64,000 nucleotides of DNA from Pseudomonadota bacterium (GTDB lineage: Bacteria > Pseudomonadota > Alphaproteobacteria > Caulobacterales > Caulobacteraceae). The stretch lies in contig JAEWJI010000010.1 in assembly GCA_023386645.1 (NCBI GenBank), positions 1 to 64,000 on the forward strand, given 5' to 3'. Within the stretch, counting starts at the first letter, position 1. Every line of letters starts with the position of its first letter. The notes under the pieces are model-generated. The model was not told the DNA's origin. It did no database searches and was given only the letters and a program-made list of their open reading frames with translations. The position numbers and the translations under genes are program-made. Positions 8,367 to 16,127 of the stretch are shown one piece after another.

Positions 8367-10198
8367 GGCTTCCGTTCCACCGTCAGGGCGTAGGCGCCCG
8401 TCTGGCCTGCCGCGAACGAGCCGGCGCGGATCACATAGACGCCGTCCGCTTCCGGGGCCCAATCGAGGCGAGCGTGGGTGTCGGACAAGCTGTCGTCGTC
8501 CTGGGCCAGAGCTTCGAAGGCGTTTTCCTTGTCTTCCCCGACGTAGATCACGCTGTCGAAGGCGTTGGACACCATGGTGATGCGCAGCTTCTCGCCGGCC
8601 TTCAGGTTCATGCGGTAGGCGTCATAGAAGCTGCCGTCCTCGGCCATGGCGTCGGCCTCGGTGAGCGATCCCCGCGCGGTGGCGCCGATAAGCAGGCTCC
8701 CCGGCGCCGGCTGAGGTCCACGATCGATCAGCTCCAGCGAATAAAGGCCGGTGGTATCAGACCCTAGCGGCGAGGCGCGCAGCACATAGTCACCGGTTTC
8801 GGGCAGCAGGAAAGTCAGACGAGAATCCGTTCCCTGCATCAGGCCATCGTCATCCTGTGCCAGGGCCTCGAACTCGCCGCCCGGCCGGCCGATCTGCGCG
8901 AAAGTGTCGAAATCGCCGGAACGCATGATCGCCTGGACCCGCTGGCCCACCTGGCCCGCGAAGGAATAGGCGTCGAAGCTGCGGCCTTCGCTATCCGTGG
9001 GATCGTCCTCGGTGATCTCGCCCTGGATCGTGGCGCCGAACGCCAGCGGGGTCGGCTCCGGGTCCGGCTGGGCGGCTTCCAGCACCAGGGTGTAGGCCCC
9101 TTCCGCGGTGGCCGTGAAACCTCGCGCCTCCAGCACATAGACCCCGCCATCGGCCAGGGTGGCGTCGATGCGCGAGTGGGTGCTGTCGCCCATGCCGTCA
9201 TCGTCCTCGGCCACCAATTCCCGACCGCCCTCAGTCTCGCGGTACAGCTGGAGATAGGTGTCGAACGCCTCCGAGCTCATGGAAAGCGTGACTCGCTGTC
9301 CGGCTTCGGCGGAGAAACGATAGGCGTCGGCGCGATGGCCGCCCTCGCTCACGCCGTCCCCTTCGCCCAATTCGCCCTCGATGGTGTCTCCGAGAGCCGC
9401 AGAGATGGCCGCGACCGGCTCGGGACCGTCCTCCAGGCTCAGGGTATAGCCGCCCGCTCCGTTGCTGATCAGAGGCGCCGCCCGCACGACGTACTGCCCG
9501 GCCTCCGGCGCGGTGAAGACGAGATACGAATTGAGACCGCCGCCGCCGGCGTCGTCATTGACGCCCAGCTCGGAGAACTCGCCCGCCGTGCCGACCCGCA
9601 CGATCGGGTCGAAGTCGTCGGCGTTCAGCCGGATGGCGAACCGCTGCCCCTGGGCGGCGGAGAAGGCGTAGGCGTCGTAGGGAACGTCCCCGTCGTCGAT
9701 GGGATCTCCGTCGTCGATTACGCCCTGGATCGTCTGGCCCACGCTGATCGACCCCGGGGCCGGGGCCTGGGGCGCCGGCGGGCGCTGCTTCAGCGACAGG
9801 GTGTAGGTCCCGAGTTCCGGCCCCACCAGGCTGCGAGCGCGCAGAACGTAGTCGCCGTCCTCCGGCGCGGTCCAGCGCAGGCGCGAATCGGTCCCCTCCA
9901 TGAGCCCATCGTCGTCGCTGGCCAAGATGTCCTCGGGCGTCCCGGCTTCATACACTTCCAGGAAGGCGTCAAAATTAGCGGCGCGCATAATGGCTTCGAG
10001 CCGCTGTCCAGCTTCGGCCCGGAAGCTGTAGAGGTCGTATGAATAGCCGTCCTGCTCGTCGGAAACCTTCGGATCCTCGGCGGTCAGTTCCCCCTGGATT
10101 TCTTCCCCGACCCGCAAGGGCGCGGTCTGGGCCAGGGCCGGAGCGGCGCTGACCAGGGCCATGAGCCCGGCAGCGGCTAGAATGGTGGAACGACGCAT
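8363..10198 (-). CDS. Exported protein made of five tandem PPC-type repeats
   Basis: The start at 10198 has AGGGGG six bases ahead and gives a signal peptide (MRRSTILAAAGLMALVSAAP, cleavage likely after ALA near residue 23). An upstream in-frame extension would run across the folD start and is unlikely. The mature ~588 residues are five units of roughly 115-120 residues. Each begins like IxxGxTIxGxLxExDP and runs through YDAYxFxAxxGQR, a FDxxxxV segment, an acidic DDDGxxxxTxSR loop and GDYVLRA...GxYTLxLE. This matches the bacterial pre-peptidase C-terminal (PPC) beta-sandwich. No catalytic domain is attached. Probably periplasmic or secreted and Ca-binding; function unknown. Confidence 0.85.
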   Translation of the reverse strand: MRRSTILAAAGLMALVSAAPALAQTAPLRVGEEIQGELTAEDPKVSDEQDGYSYDLYSFRAEAGQRLEAIMRAANFDAFLEVYEAGTPEDILASDDDGLMEGTDSRLRWTAPEDGDYVLRARSLVGPELGTYTLSLKQRPPAPQAPAPGSISVGQTIQGVIDDGDPIDDGDVPYDAYAFSAAQGQRFAIRLNADDFDPIVRVGTAGEFSELGVNDDAGGGGLNSYLVFTAPEAGQYVVRAAPLISNGAGGYTLSLEDGPEPVAAISAALGDTIEGELGEGDGVSEGGHRADAYRFSAEAGQRVTLSMSSEAFDTYLQLYRETEGGRELVAEDDDGMGDSTHSRIDATLADGGVYVLEARGFTATAEGAYTLVLEAAQPDPEPTPLAFGATIQGEITEDDPTDSEGRSFDAYSFAGQVGQRVQAIMRSGDFDTFAQIGRPGGEFEALAQDDDGLMQGTDSRLTFLLPETGDYVLRASPLGSDTTGLYSLELIDRGPQPAPGSLLIGATARGSLTEADAMAEDGSFYDAYRMNLKAGEKLRITMVSNAFDSVIYVGEDKENAFEALAQDDDSLSDTHARLDWAPEADGVYVIRAGSFAAGQTGAYALTVERKP

Positions 10199-10289
10199 GT
10201 GAAACCCCCTGTCGACAGCCCCACATAGACGACGTTCGTCCTCGACTGTAAATCGCCGCCAGCTAATCGATTCCTGACGAGGCGCCGCG

Positions 10290-11210
10290 ATGCCCGATGT
10301 CCCGCCCGCGACGCTGATCGACGGCAAGGCTTTCGCCGCCGGTCTCGTGGAGCGTGTCGCCGCGGCGATCGATCGCCTTCGGAGCACCTCGGGTGTCCAG
10401 CCGGGCCTGTCCGTGGTCATCGTCGGCGAGGATCCCGCCAGCCGCATCTATGTGAAGAACAAGGGCGAACGGGCTGTCGAGGCGGGCCTGAGCTCAGACA
10501 CCCTCGCCCTGGCCGCCGAAACAACGCAGGCACAGCTGCTGGACCTGATCGCCCGGCTGAACGGGGACCCCACCGTCCACGGGATCCTGGTGCAACTGCC
10601 CCTGCCCGGGCACATTGATGAGGGAGCGGTGCTGGCAGCCATCGATCCGGCCAAGGACGTAGACGGATTTCACGTCGTCAACGCCGGGCGGCTGGCGGTT
10701 GGCCTTCCGGGCCTCGTCCCCTGCACGCCCCTGGGCTGTCTGATGCTGCTGAAGGCAGAGCTGGGTGACCTGTCGGGCCTGAACGCCGTTGTGGTCGGGC
10801 GATCGAATATCGTCGGCAAACCGATGGCCCAGCTGCTGCTGGCTGAGAACTGCACCGTCACCGTCGCCCACTCCCGCACGCGGGCGCTGCCGGCCCTGTG
10901 CCGGACGGCGGACATTCTCGTCGCGGCCGTGGGCCGACCGGAGATGGTGCGGGGCGACTGGATCAAGACGGGCGCGACCGTCATCGACGTCGGCATCAAT
11001 CGCGTGCCGTCGCGAGACCCCGTCAAGGCGGCCGAGGGGCGGACCCGGGTGGTGGGGGACGTCGCCTTCGAGGAAGCCCGAGCCGTGGCCGGGCGGATCA
11101 CGCCCGTCCCCGGCGGCGTGGGCCCCATGACCATCGCCTGCCTGCTGGCGAACACCTATGTCGCCGCCTGCCGTCAGATCGGCGTGACGCCGCAGCCCCT
11201 GACGCCTTGA
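10290..11210 (+). CDS. folD: Methylenetetrahydrofolate dehydrogenase / cyclohydrolase
   Basis: FolD interconverts 5,10-methylene-, methenyl- and 10-formyl-tetrahydrofolate, using NADP+, and feeds purine and formyl-Met synthesis. The 306-residue protein shows SRIYVKNK with catalytic Tyr54 and Lys58, GILVQLPLP, the folate-site PAKDVDGFH, PCTPLG, the NADP site VVGRSNIVGKPMA, and PVPGGVGPMT at the C-terminal end. Cytoplasmic. It is divergent from the PPC-repeat gene, with about 90 bases between starts. It is followed after 67 bases by the LemA gene, probably as a separate unit because that gene has its own strong ribosome binding site. Confidence 0.97.
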   Translation: MPDVPPATLIDGKAFAAGLVERVAAAIDRLRSTSGVQPGLSVVIVGEDPASRIYVKNKGERAVEAGLSSDTLALAAETTQAQLLDLIARLNGDPTVHGILVQLPLPGHIDEGAVLAAIDPAKDVDGFHVVNAGRLAVGLPGLVPCTPLGCLMLLKAELGDLSGLNAVVVGRSNIVGKPMAQLLLAENCTVTVAHSRTRALPALCRTADILVAAVGRPEMVRGDWIKTGATVIDVGINRVPSRDPVKAAEGRTRVVGDVAFEEARAVAGRITPVPGGVGPMTIACLLANTYVAACRQIGVTPQPLTP

Positions 11211-11277
11211 ATGAGAGCGGGCGAGCTCCGATAGTCCATTCAGCCTCGCCTTTCCGGCGGGTCGTTCAGGAGGTCCG

Positions 11278-11955
11278 ATGCTGCGCTTCAACTCTCGGCT
11301 GGCGGGGCTGGCCGCCATTGTGACGGTCCTGCCGGCGCTGGCCGGCTGCGGCTACAACACCATCCCGACCAAACAGGAACGGGCCGAGGCCGCCTGGGCG
11401 GATGTCCAGAGCCAGTATCAGCGCCGCGCCGATCTGATCCCCAACCTGGTGGCGACCGTTCAGGGCGCCGCAATCCAGGAGCGCACCACCCTGACCCAGG
11501 TGATCGAGGCGCGGGCGCGGGCCACCGGCGTGACCGTTTCGCCCGAGACGCTGAACGACCCCGCCGCCTTCCAGCGCTATCAGGCCGCCCAGGGTGAGCT
11601 CAGCCAGGCCCTTTCGCGCCTGCTGATGGTGGTCGAAAACTACCCGCAACTGCAGGCCAACCAGAACTTCCTTCAGCTACAGTCGCAACTGGAAGGCACC
11701 GAAAACCGCATCACCATCGCGCGCCGCGACTACAACGAGGCCGTGCGAGACTACAACACGACGCTGCGCACCTTTCCGAGCGTGATCTGGGCCAAGACGG
11801 CCCATGCATCAGCCGAGCCGATGCAACTGTTCACCGCCTCGGCGGAGGCTCAGAGCGCGCCCCAGGTGAACTTCAATCTTGGCGGCGCCCCGGCCGCCCA
11901 GCCCGGCGGCGGCGCGCCGGCGGTCCAGCCCGGCTCGGCCCCGCCGGCCCAGTGA
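11278..11955 (+). CDS. LemA family lipoprotein
   Basis: The 225-residue protein begins with a lipoprotein signal ending LPALAGC (Cys24), so it is probably lipid-anchored facing the periplasm. The core has LemA hallmarks: RRADLIPNLVATVQG, EARARAT, the ENYPQLQANQNFLQLQSQLE segment and ENRITIARRDYNEAVRDYN, forming an antiparallel helical bundle. The C-terminal ~35 residues are a Pro/Ala/Gly-rich tail. AGGAGG precedes the ATG. The TGA overlaps the next gene. LemA and TPM proteins are often adjacent; the biochemical role of LemA is unsettled. Confidence 0.93.
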   Translation: MLRFNSRLAGLAAIVTVLPALAGCGYNTIPTKQERAEAAWADVQSQYQRRADLIPNLVATVQGAAIQERTTLTQVIEARARATGVTVSPETLNDPAAFQRYQAAQGELSQALSRLLMVVENYPQLQANQNFLQLQSQLEGTENRITIARRDYNEAVRDYNTTLRTFPSVIWAKTAHASAEPMQLFTASAEAQSAPQVNFNLGGAPAAQPGGGAPAVQPGSAPPAQ

Positions 11956-11966
11956 GGCCACGATCT

Positions 11967-12761
11967 GTGAAGCGCCTGCTCACGGTCCTGGGCCTCGGCC
12001 TGGGCCTCCTGATCGCGCCCGAAGCGGCGTCAGCGCAGTCGGGTCCGACCTTTCCGGCGCTGTCGGGACGGGTCGTCGACCAGGCCGACCTGCTCGACGC
12101 CGCGACCGAGGCCCGGCTGACGCAGAAACTGGAAGCGCTGGAACGTGACACCCGCGACCAGCTGGTCGTCGTCACCGTGCCCGACCTGCAGGGCTATGAG
12201 ATCGAGGAGTACGGATATCGCCTCGGCCGCGCCTGGGGGATCGGCCAGCGGGAAACCGATAGCGGCGCCCTGCTGATCGTCGCCCCGACCGAACGCAAGG
12301 TGCGCATCGAGGTCGGCTATGGGCTCGAGCCGATCCTGACCGACGCCTTTTCCGCCCAGGTGATCCAGACCCGGGTCTTGCCCGCCTTTCGGCAGGGAGA
12401 CTTCCAGCAAGGCGTGGCCAACGGGGTGGACGCCATCGACGCCCAGCTCAGGCTTGATCCCGCGGAAGCTCAGGCCCGCGCGGCCGCGATCGGGCCCGTC
12501 CAGGCGGAGGCTCCGATCGGACCGGGGCTGATCATCGGCCTGATCTTCCTCTTCCTGTTTTTCAGCGTGCTGAGGGGCGCGATGCGCGGCGGCCGCCGCC
12601 GGCGGCGGGACGGGCTGGGTGCAGTGCTGTTGTGGGCCGCCGCCGATTCCCTGTCTCGCGGCGGGCGCGGAGGCTGGGGCGGAGGCGGCGGGGGCGGTTT
12701 TGGCGGCTTCGGCGGAGGCGGCGGCAGCTTTGGCGGCGGCGGCGCCTCGGGAGGATGGTGA
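11967..12761 (+). CDS. TPM-domain membrane protein with Gly-rich C-terminus (YgcG-like)
   Basis: From the GTG at 11967, which has GAGG upstream, the protein has 264 residues and a clean signal peptide ending EAASAQ. A GTG at 11952 overlapping the lemA stop is possible. The TPM (thylakoid phosphatase / Psb32 / MOLO-1) domain spans roughly residues 30-155, with GRVVDQADLLD, LEALERDTRDQLVVVTV, GYRLGRAWGIGQ and RIEVGYGLEPILTD. One membrane helix follows (IIGLIFLFLFFSVL), then a basic patch and a tail that is almost pure Gly with Phe, Ser and Trp. The domain is probably periplasmic. It sits in a translationally coupled lemA-TPM-TPM unit. Confidence 0.9.
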   Translation: MKRLLTVLGLGLGLLIAPEAASAQSGPTFPALSGRVVDQADLLDAATEARLTQKLEALERDTRDQLVVVTVPDLQGYEIEEYGYRLGRAWGIGQRETDSGALLIVAPTERKVRIEVGYGLEPILTDAFSAQVIQTRVLPAFRQGDFQQGVANGVDAIDAQLRLDPAEAQARAAAIGPVQAEAPIGPGLIIGLIFLFLFFSVLRGAMRGGRRRRRDGLGAVLLWAAADSLSRGGRGGWGGGGGGGFGGFGGGGGSFGGGGASGGW

Positions 12762-13447
12762 TGCGTTTCACTGCCGAAGACCATCAGCGCGTCTCCGCGG
12801 CCATCGCGGCGGCCGAGACCCGCACCTCGGGAGAGATCTTCTGCGTCTTCGCCCGCAGGGTCTCTTCGTACCGCGAGGTCAGCCTGGGCGTCGCCGCGGC
12901 GGCGGCCCTGCTGCTGCCATTGGCCCTAGCGCCCTTCGGTTTCGATCCTGCCTGGGCGCCGGGAGTAGGCGGCGGCTGGGAGGCCGGCCATCTCGCCTAT
13001 CGCCACGTCACCATCGGCCAGGCGATCGCGGCCTACGCCCTCGTCCAGGCCGCCGTTTTCATCGCGGTCTTCCTGCTCACCTGCATTCCCGTGGTCCGGC
13101 GATGGATCACGCCGCGCGCGGTCCGACGCGACCGGGTTAGACGGGCGGCGATGGGACAGTTCCTCGCCCACGGCCTGCACACCACGCGCGAGCGCACCGG
13201 CGTGCTGATCTTCGCCTGCGAGGCCGATCGTCAGGTCGAGGTCGTAGCGGACGAAGGCATCCATTCGCGCGTGGATCAGGAGGTCTGGGCCGACGCCGTC
13301 GCCGATCTGGCGCGGGAGCTGCGCGCCGGGCGCCCAGTCGAGGGTTTCGAAGCAGCCATCGCTCGCGTCGGCGGCGTGCTGGCCGAGCATTTCCCTCCCC
13401 GGGCCGACAATCCGAACGAGACGCCCGACCGCCTGGTCGAACTCTGA
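12761..13447 (+). CDS. Second TPM-domain membrane protein
   Basis: The ATG at 12761 reuses the last base of the previous stop, and GGAGG lies at 12750-12754, so this start is preferred over the far-upstream frame. The 228-residue protein begins with the start of a TPM domain (ISAAIAAAE-like, TSGEIFCVFARRVSSY). Two hydrophobic segments follow (about residues 45-63 and 90-112). The second half of the domain is TTRERTGVLIFACEADRQVEVVADEGIHSRV. Having membrane segments inside the domain matches the YgcG-neighbour type of TPM protein. It completes the lemA-TPM-TPM set. Function unknown. Confidence 0.85.
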   Translation: MRFTAEDHQRVSAAIAAAETRTSGEIFCVFARRVSSYREVSLGVAAAAALLLPLALAPFGFDPAWAPGVGGGWEAGHLAYRHVTIGQAIAAYALVQAAVFIAVFLLTCIPVVRRWITPRAVRRDRVRRAAMGQFLAHGLHTTRERTGVLIFACEADRQVEVVADEGIHSRVDQEVWADAVADLARELRAGRPVEGFEAAIARVGGVLAEHFPPRADNPNETPDRLVEL

Positions 13448-13498
13448 GCGTCCGGATCGCATTCTTAACCGAAAGCGCCTAGGCCTACCCGCCACGTC

Positions 13499-14236
13499 AT
13501 GGCTCGCCTGCTCACTTACAATGTCCATCGCTGCGTCGGCGTCGATCGCCGTCTCGATGTCGACCGCATCGCGGCCGTGATCGCCGAGCACGAGCCGGAC
13601 GTCGTCTGCCTTCAGGAACTCGATGTCGGGCGAGCCCGCACGGGCCATATCGACCAGGCGCGCGCCATCGCCGACAGACTGTCGATGAGCGTGCGCTTCC
13701 ATCCGGCGATGCGGGTCGAGGCTGAGGAATACGGCGACGCCATCCTGACCCCCCACCCCGAGGTCTTGATCCGTGCAGCCGCGCTACCGACCATCACGGG
13801 GGTCCCCGGGCTGGAGCCGCGAGGCGCCATCTGGTCGCGGATCGAGATCGGGGGCCAGCAGGTCAATGTGTTCAACACTCACCTCGGCCTGGTTCCCCGC
13901 GAGCAACGCCTCCAGGCCGCCGCCCTGGTCGGTCGCGACTGGCTGGGTCATCCGGACTGCCTGGGCGCGACCATCCTCACGGGCGACTTCAACGCCACCT
14001 CCATGACCCGCCCTTATCAGACCCTGGCCCGGCGACTGTCTGACGCCCAGCGACGCCTTGGACTCAGGCCGACTGTTAAAACCTTCCCGTCCAGCTTCCC
14101 GGCCATCCGCATCGACCATTTCTTCGTCAGCGCGGAAGTGCGGCCGGTCCGGGTCCAGGCGCCCTTCTCGCCGCTGGCGCGGATGGCGTCGGACCACCTG
14201 CCCCTGATTTTGGACTTCGAGCTTCAGCCAGCCTGA
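13499..14236 (+). CDS. Endonuclease/exonuclease/phosphatase (EEP) family hydrolase
   Basis: The 245-residue protein carries the metal-dependent EEP fold: LLTYNVHRCVG at the N-terminus, metal-binding Glu in VVCLQELD, FNTHLGL, the catalytic GDFNATS, and the closing IDHFFVS and SDHLPL with the general-base His. No signal peptide. EEP enzymes cut phosphodiesters in nucleic acids, sphingolipids or inositol phosphates; the sequence does not decide which. It converges with and overlaps by 13 bases a phospholipase-D-like gene, so a shared role in phospholipid turnover is possible but only inferred. Confidence 0.9.
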   Translation: MARLLTYNVHRCVGVDRRLDVDRIAAVIAEHEPDVVCLQELDVGRARTGHIDQARAIADRLSMSVRFHPAMRVEAEEYGDAILTPHPEVLIRAAALPTITGVPGLEPRGAIWSRIEIGGQQVNVFNTHLGLVPREQRLQAAALVGRDWLGHPDCLGATILTGDFNATSMTRPYQTLARRLSDAQRRLGLRPTVKTFPSSFPAIRIDHFFVSAEVRPVRVQAPFSPLARMASDHLPLILDFELQPA

Positions 14237-15675
14237 AGCCACCTGGAGGCGCGCCGCCGCTTCCATGGCCGCCAGACGTCGCCAGAGGACATGGCGTCCC
14301 CCAGCTGATAGGTGGCGATCAGCCGCTGCAAGCGCGACGGAGGCGTGAATCCCAGGGTGATCATCCGCCCTGAATCGAACCGGCGGATCGCCTCCCCGGT
14401 CGATCCTGTTAGTTCCTCGGCGGCGGCGAACGCCTCGCCATCGACTCCGATGAAGTGGCCGATGGTGCGATGGCGAAAACGCCGGATCGCGCTACGCCCC
14501 GCCTCATCCGCCGGCTCGACGGCCACGTCGCACTCGGTGTCCAGGCCAAAGGACCGGTTGTTGAGATTGGTCGAGCCGATCCGCAGCAGCCGATCATCGA
14601 TGATCGACACCTTGGCGTGCACGATGATCCGCCTTCCTCGGGCCGTTGTCGGGCTAAAGGCGAAGAACCGGCCGTGACGGTCAGCTCCCTCGAGGCGGAA
14701 CAGAACCGCCGCGCGAGCCGTGTCCATGGTCATGCTGTCGAACCAGCTGGGGCTGCGCCCGGTCGAGACCAACACGATCTCCGGTCCGTCCGGCTCTGCC
14801 AGTCGTCGCGCCAGGGCCTCGGCGATCAGCGGCGAAGTGAAATACTGGTTCTCCAGATAAATCAGCTTTTGGGCCTGTGCGATCGCCTCCAGGTGCAGGC
14901 GCTCGTTTTCCCGAACCTCCGCCCTGCCCGCCGTGGCCGGCTCGGTTCGCGCGACCGCAACGGGCGCATTGAGAATGTCGGGCTCGATCCCATCCGGCCA
15001 AGGGTCGCTGTCGCCCGGTTCGGCCACGGTGCGCTCGGCCGTCGAGCGGAACCATCGCTCCCGCGCCAGGTCGCCCATCGCCCGCGCGGCCGGGCCGTCG
15101 AACACGCACATGGTCTCATGCCGGGGCGGGCTGATCAGGCCGGAGGGCTGGCAGCGGCGTGGGTCGTTGTCCCGGTGCGCCTCCGAGTCCCAGCGATCGA
15201 CCGAAATGTCGCCCCCGCCCACGAACGCGACGGCGTCGTCGATGATCACCGCCTTCTGGTGGTGGCAGGCGCCGATCGGGCCGGGATTGTCGAGCCGGAA
15301 CTCCACCATCCGCTTGCGGAACCAGCTCTGCGCCTTGTGGGGATAGAAGCCCTGCGAAGCCGCGATCACCAGGGGCGACTTCCAGATCAGCAGTCGCACA
15401 TCCAGTTCCGGCCGCGTCTTCACCAGCATCCGCAGCTGATGGCCGATCTCCGCCTGCCGGTCCCCGGCGCGTGATTCGGGGTCCAGGCGCGTGCGCGGAT
15501 CGAACTGCCACCCCAGGATCACGATCGACCGCCTCGCCTTCGGCAGTGCTGAGGCCAGGGCGTCGAAATACGCGGCATTCTCCATCAGGACGGAGAAGCG
15601 ATGCGCGGTGTCCACCCGCCAGCAGGTGTCGCCGGGGCGCAGGAGGCTTTCGCTATAGGCGTCCAGAGACGTCAT
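14224..15675 (-). CDS. Phospholipase D-like / cardiolipin synthase-like protein
   Basis: Two HKD active-site motifs are visible in 483 residues: HHQKAVIIDDAVAFVGGGD in the first half and HAKVSIIDDRLLRIGSTNLN in the second. These are the two halves of a PLD phosphatidyltransferase catalytic site. The regions WQFDPRTRLD and YLENQYFTSPLIAEAL are typical of bacterial PLD-type proteins. There is no N-terminal membrane pair as in ClsA, so it may be a soluble or peripheral phospholipase or transphosphatidylase. It converges with the EEP gene. Confidence 0.88.
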   Translation of the reverse strand: MTSLDAYSESLLRPGDTCWRVDTAHRFSVLMENAAYFDALASALPKARRSIVILGWQFDPRTRLDPESRAGDRQAEIGHQLRMLVKTRPELDVRLLIWKSPLVIAASQGFYPHKAQSWFRKRMVEFRLDNPGPIGACHHQKAVIIDDAVAFVGGGDISVDRWDSEAHRDNDPRRCQPSGLISPPRHETMCVFDGPAARAMGDLARERWFRSTAERTVAEPGDSDPWPDGIEPDILNAPVAVARTEPATAGRAEVRENERLHLEAIAQAQKLIYLENQYFTSPLIAEALARRLAEPDGPEIVLVSTGRSPSWFDSMTMDTARAAVLFRLEGADRHGRFFAFSPTTARGRRIIVHAKVSIIDDRLLRIGSTNLNNRSFGLDTECDVAVEPADEAGRSAIRRFRHRTIGHFIGVDGEAFAAAEELTGSTGEAIRRFDSGRMITLGFTPPSRLQRLIATYQLGDAMSSGDVWRPWKRRRASRWLQAG

Positions 15676-15768
15676 GGGGGCTTTCGGGAGACCGGTTCGT
15701 CGATGACGTTCGGTGACCGCTTCCGTTCCACGACCGCCGCTGAACCGTCAAGGTTAAGGGGAGTTCAT

Positions 15769-16023
15769 GTGGCGGCGGTTGCCGAAACACTCGCGGAGGC
15801 GCATAAGGCGAGGAACTTTTTCGACGAGGGGGAACAGAGGGTGCAGGCGCTGATCGAACTGATCGCCGGCCTCGTCGCGCTCCTCGCCGCGGCCACCCTG
15901 TCGCATTTTGGCGTCGAGATGCAGGCCCCCGGCCAGAACCGGGAAGTCCATAGGGTCAGCGACTGCGGCGGGCCCAAGACCCAGCCGGCGGTGATCGCTA
16001 CATCTGCCAAGCGGTCCTGCTGA
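15769..16023 (+). CDS. Possible small protein with one hydrophobic segment (84 aa)
   Basis: A GTG at 15769 is preceded by AAGGGGAG at 15756-15763, five bases away. The frame encodes 84 residues. It begins VAAVAETLAEAHKARNFFDE, then QRVQALIELIAGLVALLAAA, a likely single membrane helix, and a short polar tail. Codon third positions are mostly G or C as in the neighbours. No family is recognised. The rest of the 15676-16127 interval shows nothing I can name, although it must hold promoters for the divergent PLD gene and for the TipN-like gene. Confidence 0.5.
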   Translation: MAAVAETLAEAHKARNFFDEGEQRVQALIELIAGLVALLAAATLSHFGVEMQAPGQNREVHRVSDCGGPKTQPAVIATSAKRSC

Positions 16024-16127
16024 AACGGTCTGACGTCGCGCGGCTTTGCGGTCACTCCTCCAGTCGCTAGGGTCGTTCCGCGCCGGCCGGCGAACGGCCC
16101 GACGCCATCCGACCTGAGACCGCGCCC

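Noticed and set aside
10199..10447. N-terminal extension of the PPC-repeat protein
   Set aside because: It would run into folD on the other strand and hide a clean signal peptide that has its own ribosome binding site.
12632..12760. Arg-rich upstream extension of the second TPM protein
   Set aside because: It is the shadow frame of the Gly-rich tail of the previous gene; the ATG at 12761 has a good ribosome binding site and gives the family-like start.
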